Below are positions 1 through 5,872 of a stretch of DNA of 7,071 nucleotides, piece after piece. The DNA is from an uncultured Clostridia bacterium. GTDB taxonomy: Bacteria > Bacillota > Clostridia > Christensenellales > Aristaeellaceae. Location: NCBI GenBank assembly GCA_946496415.1, contig CAMMGP010000060.1:1-7071 (forward strand), given 5' to 3'. How positions within the stretch are numbered: the first letter of the stretch is position 1; the number at the start of each line of letters is the position of its first letter. The translations under genes were made by a program, and so were the position numbers. The notes beneath the pieces are model-generated. The model had not been told where the DNA came from. It did no database searches and worked only from the letters and a program-made list of their open reading frames with translations.

Positions 1-670
1 CCTGCGTGCCCGGGCGCACGCAGCCCATCGCCACGTCGCGCACGTCCACGAAGTCGTAGCCGCCGCGCACGCAGGCGGGCAGCTTGCCGCGCAGATAGTC
101 GCGCAGCACCTGTACCAGATGGTTGCCAGCGTCGTCATACGGCCCGAGGATGCCCGATGGATGCACCACCACCGCGTCCAGACCTGCCGCCGCCGCGTCG
201 AGCACGGCCTGCGTGGCCTCGGCCTTGGTCTTGGCGTAGCCGCCGGTCACCGCGTCGGGGGAAAAGGCGCGTATTTCGCGCATCACGCCCATGTCCTCGC
301 GCTCGGGGATGGCGTGGACGCTGCTGACGTACACTAGCCGTCTGACGTTAAACGCGCGGCAGAAGGCGATGATGTTCTTCGTGCCCTCCACATTCACATC
401 GCGCATGCGCGCGGACATCTCCCCGGAGATGTCCACCACCCCGGCGGCGTGGATGACGTAGACGTCGCGCCCATCAAGCCCGGAAAACAGCGCCCGCAGG
501 CTCTCCGTGCGGCGGACGTCGCCGGTATACCAGCTTACGCCGCGCCGCGCGCGCTGCGTTTCCCCGGCCAGCGAAAGGGCGCGCACTTCCTGTCCGGTCT
601 GCGAGAGCAGCCGCACGATGGTGCCGCCGAGGTGTCCGGCCGCGCCGGTGACGATATACGTGACGCCCAT
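1..670 (-). CDS. NAD(P)-dependent epimerase/dehydratase family protein (extended SDR), C-terminal part outside window
   Basis: Probable oxidoreductase or epimerase of the extended short-chain dehydrogenase superfamily; the substrate is unknown. The frame is open from the ATG at 670 to the window edge, giving 223 codons, and it lacks the C-terminal substrate-binding part. The N-terminus carries the Rossmann dinucleotide-binding motif TGAAGHLGG (residues 8-16, glycines 9, 12 and 15). An SSVH segment (116-119) precedes the catalytic YAKTK motif (Tyr145, Lys149). HPSGILGPYD (170-179) and DFVDVRDVA (206-214) are both typical of dihydroflavonol-reductase-like and WcaG-like members. The start is set by GGAGG at 679-683, 8 nt upstream of the ATG; an in-frame ATG at 676 lies only 2 nt from it. 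The gene is divergent from the tetR-like gene, so the two may share a control region. Family assignment is firm; the exact reaction cannot be told. It is cytoplasmic, with no signal peptide seen. Confidence 0.9.
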   Translation of the reverse strand, partial: MGVTYIVTGAAGHLGGTIVRLLSQTGQEVRALSLAGETQRARRGVSWYTGDVRRTESLRALFSGLDGRDVYVIHAAGVVDISGEMSARMRDVNVEGTKNIIAFCRAFNVRRLVYVSSVHAIPEREDMGVMREIRAFSPDAVTGGYAKTKAEATQAVLDAAAAGLDAVVVHPSGILGPYDDAGNHLVQVLRDYLRGKLPACVRGGYDFVDVRDVAMGCVRPGTQ

Positions 671-706
671 GGGCATCGCCTCCGATCGAAAAATCAGACA
701 ACCCTG

Positions 707-735
707 TTGATTATCTTCCTTAATTGTAGTATAGT
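707..735 (+). promoter_or_regulatory. Candidate promoter for the TetR-family regulator
   Basis: TTGATT (707-712) and TATAGT (730-735) are separated by 17 nt, a good sigma-A-like spacing. Transcription would start near 742 and leave a leader of about 118 nt that contains the inverted repeats at 790-833. A weaker alternative -10 (TACGAT, 809-814) lies nearer the gene but lacks a convincing -35 element. Confidence 0.45.
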
Positions 736-750
736 AAAGCGAGCGGGCAA
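710..750 (-). promoter_or_regulatory. Candidate promoter(s) for the epimerase-like gene
   Basis: Read on the minus strand, two overlapping sigma-A-like arrangements are visible. One is TTGCCC (745-750), a 16-nt spacer and TACAAT (723-728). The other is TTTACT (733-738), a 17-nt spacer and GATAAT (710-715). Either gives a short leader before the start at 670. They overlap the candidate plus-strand promoter for the tetR-like gene, so the two divergent genes may compete for polymerase. The call rests on motif matching by eye in an AT-rich island within GC-rich DNA. Confidence 0.45.
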
Positions 751-789
751 ACACAAGCGGCAATTTCGCGCCAAATGTGTGTTTTCCGA

Positions 790-833
790 ACAAATACGAC
801 AGAAAGTGTACGATTTGTGCCTGCCGACACAAA
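790..833. promoter_or_regulatory. Operator-like inverted repeats upstream of the TetR-family gene
   Basis: Two overlapping inverted repeats lie between the candidate promoter and the regulator's start. ACAAAT (790-795) pairs with ATTTGT (813-818). TTTGTG (814-819) pairs with CACAAA (828-833) across 8 nt, giving a 20-bp dyad of the size TetR dimers often bind. The second dyad contains TTTGTG-N7-ACAC, which recurs at 1451-1467 upstream of the ABC genes. Autoregulation by the adjacent TetR protein is inferred. The site lies downstream of the best promoter candidate, so it would act as a roadblock or on a nearer, unrecognised promoter. Confidence 0.4.
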
Positions 834-859
834 AAAGAGCGCTTTGAGGAGGGGGACAC

Positions 860-1444
860 ATGCCCGGAAAAGACCACCGCACCCGCGTGACGAAAATGCT
901 CATTCGCCGTGCCTTCACCGACCTTCTGCGCGTCAAGCCCGTGCAGAGCATCTCCATCAAGGAACTCTGCGAGAAAGCCGGCGTCAACCGCGGCACGTTC
1001 TATGCCCACTACGCCAGCGTCCACGATCTGCTCATGCAGATGGAGGATGAAATGCTCAGCGAGATCAACGAAGTGCTCGCCTCGCTTCTGCCCGAAGACG
1101 GAGGGGACGTATCCTCCCTGCGCATCTCCACGGAACTTTTTCAGTGCCTCAAGGACAACGCCGACCTCTGCACCGTGACGCTCGGCGATTTTGGCGACAA
1201 ATCCTTCGCCATGCGCATGCTCAACATGGGCTGGGAGAAGTGCTTTGACGCCTATTCCCGCTACTTCCGCGACGCCTCGCCCAAACAGATCGCCTATTTT
1301 TACGCCTTCGTCAGCGAGGGCTGCATCGGACTTCTGCGCCGCTGGCTGCGCGAGGGCATGACCACCAGCGCCGAGGACATCGCCGCCCTGGCTGAAAAAC
1401 TGATGCTTCAGGGCGCCAGCGCGCTGGCAAAAGCAAAGACTTAA
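860..1444 (+). CDS. TetR/AcrR-family transcriptional regulator
   Basis: A 194-residue one-component DNA-binding regulator, of typical TetR size. The N-terminal region (about residues 8-58) is the TetR domain. Its helix-turn-helix spans roughly 32-51, with the hallmark run IKELCEKAGVNRGTFYAHY (33-51) followed by VHDLL. The C-terminal ligand and dimerisation part includes YFYAFVSEGCIGLLRRWL (146-163), a pattern common in Bacillota TetR proteins with a TetR-like C-terminal domain. The start at 860 is supported by GAGGAGG at 846-852, 7 nt upstream. The gene is divergent from the epimerase-like gene and lies 83 nt before the ABC exporter operon in the same direction. That position and the shared motif in both upstream regions suggest it represses the exporter and itself, with a ligand, perhaps an exporter substrate, relieving repression. 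The regulatory role is inferred; the family call is strong. Confidence 0.93.
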   Translation: MPGKDHRTRVTKMLIRRAFTDLLRVKPVQSISIKELCEKAGVNRGTFYAHYASVHDLLMQMEDEMLSEINEVLASLLPEDGGDVSSLRISTELFQCLKDNADLCTVTLGDFGDKSFAMRMLNMGWEKCFDAYSRYFRDASPKQIAYFYAFVSEGCIGLLRRWLREGMTTSAEDIAALAEKLMLQGASALAKAKT

Positions 1445-1450
1445 CGGTAT

Positions 1451-1470
1451 TTTGTGTGATGGCACACCGA
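1451..1470. promoter_or_regulatory. Operator-like inverted repeat upstream of the ABC exporter
   Basis: GTGTG (1454-1458) and CACAC (1463-1467) form a 5-bp-arm dyad with a 4-nt centre. The dyad sits across the upstream edge of the -35 region of the extended -10 promoter at 1487-1495. TTTGTG (1451-1456), 7 nt, then ACAC (1464-1467) repeats the arrangement seen at 814-830 before the regulator gene. This is a good position for TetR repression of the exporter, but binding is inferred. The dyad could also act as a weak hairpin after the regulator gene; no T-run follows it. Confidence 0.4.
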
Positions 1471-1486
1471 AGCGGGCGCGCTTTCG

Positions 1487-1495
1487 TGCTATACT
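1487..1495 (+). promoter_or_regulatory. Extended -10 promoter for the ABC exporter genes
   Basis: TG-C-TATACT (TG at 1487-1488, TATACT at 1490-1495) is a near-consensus extended -10 element. The -35 region at the expected spacing (about 1467-1472) is poor, as extended -10 promoters tolerate. Transcription would begin near 1502, about 26 nt before the first exporter start. An imperfect inverted repeat (AAGCG 1470-1474, CGCTT 1479-1483) occupies the spacer and could be another protein-binding site. Confidence 0.55.
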
Positions 1496-1527
1496 GAAGA
1501 AACAAATCATACGCAGGGAAGAGAACG

Positions 1528-3264
1528 ATGAAAAAACTGCTGGTCTATCTGAGGGATTACAAACTCGAAAGCATCGTCGGCCCGCTGTTCAAGCTGCTGG
1601 AGGCCTGCTTTGAGTTGATCGTGCCGCTCCTGGTGGCGGACGTCATCAACACGGCCATCCCCGCGGGCGACGCGGCGGCGGTGCGGCGCACGGCGCTGAT
1701 CATGGTGCTGTTCGGCGTGCTCGGCCTCGTCTGCTCGATCACGGCGCAGTTCTTCGCCGCCAAGGCGGCGGTGGGTTTTGGCGCGGCGGTGCGCTCGGCG
1801 CTGTTCAAGCACATCAACACGCTTTCGCACGCCGAACTCGACCGCCTCGGCTCCAGCGGCCTTATCACCCGCCTCACCGCCGACGTCGACCAGGCGCAGG
1901 CGGGGGTCAATCTGGTTTTGCGCCTTTTACTGCGCTCGCCGTTCGTGGTGATCGGTTCCATCATCATGGCGCTGACCATCAGCGTGAAATTGACACTCAT
2001 CTTTCTCGTCGCCACGCCGCTCATCGGCCTTGTCATCTATCTGGTCATCTCCCGCTCTCTGCGCCTTTATAAAAGCATACAGGCGGGCGTGGATCGCCTT
2101 TCGCTGCTCACGCGCGAAAACCTTTCCGGCGCGCGCGTCATCCGCGCCTTTTCCCGCCAGCAGGAGGAATCGGGCCGCTTCAGGGATACCGCCGATTCCC
2201 TCATGCGCCTGCAAATGTTCGCCGGACGCATCTCCGCGGCGCTCAACCCGGCGACGATGGTCATCGTCGATCTGGCGGTGGTGCTCATCATCTGGTTCGG
2301 CGGCAAGAGCGTCAACGCCGGCGAGGTGGGGCAGGGCGATGTGGTCGCGCTAGTCAATTATCTTACGCAGATACTCATCGCGCTGGTGGCGCTGGCCAAC
2401 CTCATCGTCAACTTTACCCGCGGCACGGCCTCCGCCGCCCGCATCCAGGAAGTGCTGGAGGTGCGCCCCAGCGTGGAGGACAGCGCGAAGCCAGCCCCGC
2501 AGCCCGTTCCCGGCGCGCCCCGCGTTTCCTTTGACCACGCCTGCTTTGCATATGGCGGCGCGGCGGAGAACGTGCTTACGGACGTCTGCCTCGACGTCAT
2601 GCCGGGAGAAACCATCGGCGTCATCGGCGGCACGGGCGCGGGCAAATCGGCGCTGGTCAACCTCATTCCGCGCTTTTACGACGCCACTGCCGGCAGCGTG
2701 CGCATAGACGGCGTGGACGTGCGCGACTATCCCATCGCCGACCTGCGTGCGCGCGTGGGCATGGTGCCGCAGCAGGCGGTGCTCTTCCGCGGAACGATCC
2801 GCGAAAACATGCGCTGGGGCAATCCGGAGGCCTCGGACGAGGACATCTGGCGCGCGCTCGCCATCGCCCAGGCCAGGGACTTTGTCGAGGAGCGCGAAGG
2901 CGGCCTCGACGCTATCATCGAGCAGAGCGGCCGCAATCTCTCCGGCGGCCAGCGTCAGCGCCTGACCATCGCCCGCGCGCTGGTGCGCGAGGCGCAGATC
3001 CTCATCCTCGACGACAGCGCCTCGGCGCTGGACTTCGCCACCGACGCACGCCTGCGCGCCGCCATCCGCCGCGAGACGAAGGGCGTGTCCGTGTTCATCG
3101 TCTCCCAGCGCGCTTCCACCATCCGCCGCGCGGACAAGATCGTCGTATTGGACGACGGCCACGTAGCCGGTATCGGCAAGCACGAAGAACTCTATGAGAC
3201 GTGTCCGGTCTACCGCGAGATCTGCTTGAGCCAGCTCTCCGAAAGCGAGGTGAAGGGAGCATGA
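1528..3264 (+). CDS. ABC exporter half-transporter, degenerate-site subunit (TMD-NBD)
   Basis: A 578-residue membrane half-transporter, predicted to pair with the next gene product as a heterodimeric exporter of the TM287/TM288 and BmrC/BmrD type. Six hydrophobic segments lie at roughly 17-45, 56-80, 130-150, 155-175, 243-263 and 274-297. The nucleotide-binding domain follows: Tyr342 as the probable A-loop aromatic, Walker A GGTGAGKS (367-374), Q-loop Gln415, canonical signature LSGGQ (471-475), Walker B ILILDD (491-496) and D-loop SALD (499-502). Two key residues are altered. Asp496 stands where the catalytic Glu normally is, and Gln527 (SQR) replaces the switch histidine. This subunit should therefore supply the Walker A and B of the weak ATP site, and the intact signature of the active site. 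The ribosome binding site (AGGGAAGAG, 1515-1523) is moderate. The substrate is unknown; drugs, peptides or lipids are all possible. Confidence 0.93.
   Translation: MKKLLVYLRDYKLESIVGPLFKLLEACFELIVPLLVADVINTAIPAGDAAAVRRTALIMVLFGVLGLVCSITAQFFAAKAAVGFGAAVRSALFKHINTLSHAELDRLGSSGLITRLTADVDQAQAGVNLVLRLLLRSPFVVIGSIIMALTISVKLTLIFLVATPLIGLVIYLVISRSLRLYKSIQAGVDRLSLLTRENLSGARVIRAFSRQQEESGRFRDTADSLMRLQMFAGRISAALNPATMVIVDLAVVLIIWFGGKSVNAGEVGQGDVVALVNYLTQILIALVALANLIVNFTRGTASAARIQEVLEVRPSVEDSAKPAPQPVPGAPRVSFDHACFAYGGAAENVLTDVCLDVMPGETIGVIGGTGAGKSALVNLIPRFYDATAGSVRIDGVDVRDYPIADLRARVGMVPQQAVLFRGTIRENMRWGNPEASDEDIWRALAIAQARDFVEEREGGLDAIIEQSGRNLSGGQRQRLTIARALVREAQILILDDSASALDFATDARLRAAIRRETKGVSVFIVSQRASTIRRADKIVVLDDGHVAGIGKHEELYETCPVYREICLSQLSESEVKGA
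3247..3253 (+). promoter_or_regulatory. Ribosome binding site for the second ABC gene
   Basis: GAGGTGA inside the end of the first ABC gene lies 7 nt before the ATG at 3261, which overlaps the first gene's TGA as ATGA. This fixes the start at 3261. The earlier in-frame ATG at 3201 would give a long overlap and a non-family N-terminal extension. Translational coupling of the two subunits is likely. Confidence 0.75.
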
Positions 3265-5012
3265 AGCGCAAAGATGGAACGCTGAAGCGCATCCTTGGCT
3301 ATGTCGCCCCTTACCGTTCGGCATTTCTGCTGGTGCTGCTGTTTTCCCTGCTTTCGGTGGCGGCGACGCTCTACGTGCCCATCCTCACCGGCAACGCCAT
3401 CGACTTCATTATCGGCCCGGCCAACGTGGACTTTCCCCGCATCGTGCCCATCCTCGCGCAGTTGCTCGTCACCATCGGCGTAGGAGCGCTGGCGCAGTAC
3501 CTGCTGGGCCTGTTCACCAACCGCCTCTCCTACGGCGTGGCGCGCGACATCCGCCTGCAGGCCATGGACAAGATCGAGGTCGTGCCCCTCAAGACCATCG
3601 ATACCAACAGCCACGGCGACATTCTGAGCCGCGTCATCACCGACGTCAACCAGGTTTCCGAGGGCCTGCTGATGGGCTTTACGCAACTCTTCTCCGGCGT
3701 CATCACCATCGTCGGCACACTGGGCTTCATGTTTAGCGTCGACGCGCGCATCGCCGCCGTGGTGGTCGTGGTCACGCCGCTTTCGCTGCTGGTGGCCAAC
3801 TTCGTCGCCCGCCGCACCTTCAGCATGTTCAAACTCCAGAGCGCCACGCGCGGCGAATTGACGGCGCTGGTGGAAGAGATGGTCGGCAACCAGAAGGTCG
3901 TCAAGGCCTTCGGCCATGAAGGCGAGAATGAAGCCGCCTTCGACCAGGTCAACGAGCGCCTGCGCGGACAGAGCCTGCGCGCCATCTTCTTTTCCTCCAT
4001 CACCAACCCCAGCACGCGCTTTGTCAACGGTGTGGTCTACGCGCTGGTGTGCCTATTTGGCGCGCTGCTGGCGCTGGACGGCGGCATGACCGTGGGCGCG
4101 CTCTCCTGCTTTTTGACCTACGCCAACCAGTACACCAAGCCCTTCAACGAGATTTCCGGCGTGGTGGCGGAATTGCAGAGCGCCATGGCTTCGGCGCGCC
4201 GCGTGTTTGAGGTCATCGACTTTGAGGAACAGACGCCCGACGCCGAAAACGCCGCGATCCTTCAGAACGCGCGGGGCGACATAGAGATAGAAAACGTCGA
4301 TTTCAGCTACCGCGAGGACGTTCCGCTCATCGAAAACCTCAACCTGCGCGCCCGTCCCGGCCAGCGCGTGGCCATCGTCGGCCCCACGGGTTGCGGCAAG
4401 ACCACCATTATCAACCTGCTGATGCGCTTTTACGACGTATGCTCCGGCGAAATTCGCGTCGACGGCCATCCCGTCATGGACGTGACGCGCGACAGCCTGC
4501 GCGCAAGCTACGGCATGGTGTTGCAGGAAACCTGGCTGCGCAGCGGAACCATCCGTGAAAACATCGCCTACGGCCGCCCGGACGCGACGGAAGAAGAGAT
4601 CATCGCCGCCGCCCGCGAGGCGCACGCCCACAGCTTCATCATGCGCCTGCCGGACGGCTACGATACCGTCATCTCCGAGGACGGCGGCAACATCTCGCAG
4701 GGCCAGAAGCAGCTTCTCTGCATCGCCCGCGTCATGCTCACGCACCCGCCGATGCTGATCCTCGACGAAGCCACGTCCTCCATCGACACGCGCACCGAGC
4801 AGCGCATACAGCGCGCCTTCGCGCAGCTGATGCAGGGCCGCACGAGTTTCATCGTCGCGCACCGCCTCTCCACCATCCGCGAGGCCGATCAGATTCTCGT
4901 CATGCGCGCCGGCCACATCATCGAGCAGGGCCGGCACGAGGAATTGCTGCAAAAAGGCGGCTTCTACGCCGAACTCTACAACAGCCAGTTTGCCACGGAG
5001 GACGAACTGTGA
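3261..5012 (+). CDS. ABC exporter half-transporter, catalytic-site subunit (TMD-NBD)
   Basis: A 583-residue half-transporter, the likely partner of the preceding gene product, with which it overlaps by 4 nt (ATGA). The membrane domain occupies about residues 15-310. The nucleotide-binding domain has Tyr350 as the probable A-loop residue, Walker A GPTGCGKT (374-381), Q-loop Gln422, Walker B LILDE (499-503) with catalytic Glu503, D-loop SSID (506-509) and switch His534 (VAHR). The signature is ISQGQ (478-482) instead of LSGGQ. This is the expected complement to the first subunit: the catalytic site would pair this subunit's Walker motifs with the partner's LSGGQ, while the degenerate site pairs the partner's Asp/Gln-altered motifs with ISQGQ. 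The product should act in the cytoplasmic membrane as an ATP-driven exporter. The substrate is unknown; the TetR gene upstream fits a ligand-induced efflux role, by inference. Confidence 0.94.
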   Translation: MKRKDGTLKRILGYVAPYRSAFLLVLLFSLLSVAATLYVPILTGNAIDFIIGPANVDFPRIVPILAQLLVTIGVGALAQYLLGLFTNRLSYGVARDIRLQAMDKIEVVPLKTIDTNSHGDILSRVITDVNQVSEGLLMGFTQLFSGVITIVGTLGFMFSVDARIAAVVVVVTPLSLLVANFVARRTFSMFKLQSATRGELTALVEEMVGNQKVVKAFGHEGENEAAFDQVNERLRGQSLRAIFFSSITNPSTRFVNGVVYALVCLFGALLALDGGMTVGALSCFLTYANQYTKPFNEISGVVAELQSAMASARRVFEVIDFEEQTPDAENAAILQNARGDIEIENVDFSYREDVPLIENLNLRARPGQRVAIVGPTGCGKTTIINLLMRFYDVCSGEIRVDGHPVMDVTRDSLRASYGMVLQETWLRSGTIRENIAYGRPDATEEEIIAAAREAHAHSFIMRLPDGYDTVISEDGGNISQGQKQLLCIARVMLTHPPMLILDEATSSIDTRTEQRIQRAFAQLMQGRTSFIVAHRLSTIREADQILVMRAGHIIEQGRHEELLQKGGFYAELYNSQFATEDEL

Positions 5013-5056
5013 GTTGTTTGTAAATCTAGAGATGAAACGTTCCGAGGAGGTTCCGC

Positions 5057-5785
5057 ATGCCGACACAAGCGCGCCCTGACCCGCTGAAACTCGCCGTCTG
5101 CGATGACGAGGCGGCGGATCGCGCCCGGATCGAGCAGATGGCCGGAGCGATATTGCGCGAAGAGAGCATCGCGGCGGAGATCGCCGGTTATGATAGCGCC
5201 GCCGCGCTGCTGGCGGCCATTCGCGCGGGCAGGGCGTTCGACGTCCTTTTGCTGGACGTGATGATGGAGGGCATGGATGGCATGGCGCTGGCCGCGGCGC
5301 TGCGCGCGGGGCATGAGGACGCCGCCATCATCTTCATTTCCTCCAACCGCGAAATGGCGCTGCGGGGCTACGAGGTGGCGGTGTCGCGCTATCTCGCCAA
5401 GCCGGTGGACCCTGAAAAGCTGCGGGAGGCGCTTTTGCACTGCCGCGCCGTCCGGTCGGGGCGCACCACGCTCGTTCTGCCCACGGCAAGCGGCCAGAGC
5501 AGCGTCGCGCCCGCCGCCGTGCTTTACGCCGAAGCGTGGGAGAGGGGCGTGCGCCTCCACCTCGACAGGGAGATCCTCGAAGTGCGCCTGCCCCTTTCGC
5601 AGGTCGCCGCCATGCTCCCGGAAGGCCAGTTCGCCTGCTGCCACAGGACGCTGCTGGTCAATCTTGCGCAAGTGCGCCATGTGCGCTACTGCGAACTGGA
5701 ACTCAGAAACGGCGAGCGCCTGCCCATCAGCAAGTATCGCCTCGCGCAGTTCAAAAGCGCGTTTCTGCATTACTTAAAAGACTGA
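5057..5785 (+). CDS. Two-component response regulator, REC-LytTR (AgrA/ComE-like)
   Basis: A 242-residue cytoplasmic transcription regulator. The N-terminal receiver domain (about 10-130) has the acidic pair Asp16-Asp17, phospho-acceptor Asp67 in LLLDVMMEGMDG, the conserved hydroxyl residue in FISS (Ser95) and Lys115-Pro116. The C-terminal LytTR DNA-binding domain (about 137-240) shows YAEAWERGVRLHL, FACCHRTLLVNLAQV and LPISKYRLAQFKSAF, the usual conserved blocks. A good ribosome binding site (GAGGAGG, 5044-5050) lies 6 nt upstream of the ATG. The gene follows the second ABC gene by 44 nt with no terminator visible and no convincing promoter of its own, so it may be co-transcribed with the exporter. 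Its likely kinase is encoded convergently just downstream. The target genes are unknown; LytTR regulators typically bind paired direct repeats upstream of promoters. Confidence 0.94.
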   Translation: MPTQARPDPLKLAVCDDEAADRARIEQMAGAILREESIAAEIAGYDSAAALLAAIRAGRAFDVLLLDVMMEGMDGMALAAALRAGHEDAAIIFISSNREMALRGYEVAVSRYLAKPVDPEKLREALLHCRAVRSGRTTLVLPTASGQSSVAPAAVLYAEAWERGVRLHLDREILEVRLPLSQVAAMLPEGQFACCHRTLLVNLAQVRHVRYCELELRNGERLPISKYRLAQFKSAFLHYLKD

Positions 5786-5872
5786 AGTCTGATTTAAGGC
5801 TGCGTGAAACGCAAAACCGCCATGCCACGAAAATGGGCATGGCGGTTTCTCATAAAAAACAAACTTCAGTCT
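5779..5872. repeat. 10-bp inverted repeat spanning the two convergent gene ends
   Basis: AGACTGAAGT at 5779-5788 is matched by its reverse complement ACTTCAGTCT at 5863-5872. Each arm covers the last Asp codon and TGA stop of one gene: the response regulator on plus, the kinase on minus. The arms flank the 13-bp hairpin at 5814-5848, making a nested symmetric structure. Within the left arm region, AGACT-GA-AGTCT (5779-5790) is itself palindromic. The repeat is seen directly; whether it forms or has a role is unknown. Confidence 0.7.
5814..5848. terminator. Hairpin between convergent genes, probable terminator
   Basis: AAACCGCCATGCC (5814-5826) and GGCATGGCGGTTT (5836-5848) form a perfect 13-bp stem with a 9-nt loop. 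On the minus strand the stem is followed by TTTTGCGTTT, giving a fair U-tract for ending the kinase transcript. On the plus strand only TTTCTCAT follows, so termination of the response-regulator transcript is less clear. A small hairpin (TGCGT-GAA-ACGCA, 5801-5813) directly precedes it. Position between convergent genes supports a bidirectional role. Confidence 0.75.

Noticed and set aside
449..847. Plus-strand open frame of 132 codons
   Set aside because: It runs antisense to the epimerase-like gene and through the divergent promoter region. It has no family motifs, and the opposing frame has clear Rossmann and YxxxK motifs.
1468..1486. Hairpin AAGCG/CGCTT as terminator of the TetR gene
   Set aside because: The stem is only 5 bp and no T-run follows. 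It sits in the promoter spacer, so protein binding or chance is more likely.
3201..3260. Upstream ATG at 3201 as start of the second ABC protein
   Set aside because: It would add 20 residues unlike the family N-terminus and overlap the first gene by 64 nt. The ATG at 3261 has GAGGTGA at good spacing and the usual ATGA overlap.
2350..3324. Long minus-strand open frame (324 codons) opposite the first ABC gene
   Set aside because: It lies wholly antisense to a well-supported ABC gene, and its translation is rich in His, Ala, Arg and Asp without recognisable motifs. This is typical of GC-rich shadow frames. The minus-strand frames at 3210-3917 and 4053-5066 are rejected for the same reason.
5013..5056. 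LytTR-type direct repeats or a promoter just before the response regulator (AACGTTCCG at 5036-5044, GTT-containing half-site near 5010)
   Set aside because: The two half-sites match poorly and their spacing (about 26 nt) does not fit the usual paired repeats of about 21-22 nt. No -35/-10 pair with proper spacing is present.
5786..5865. Small gene such as an AgrD-like peptide near the two-component pair
   Set aside because: The spacer is only 80 nt, is occupied by hairpins, and has no ribosome binding site with a plausible peptide frame.
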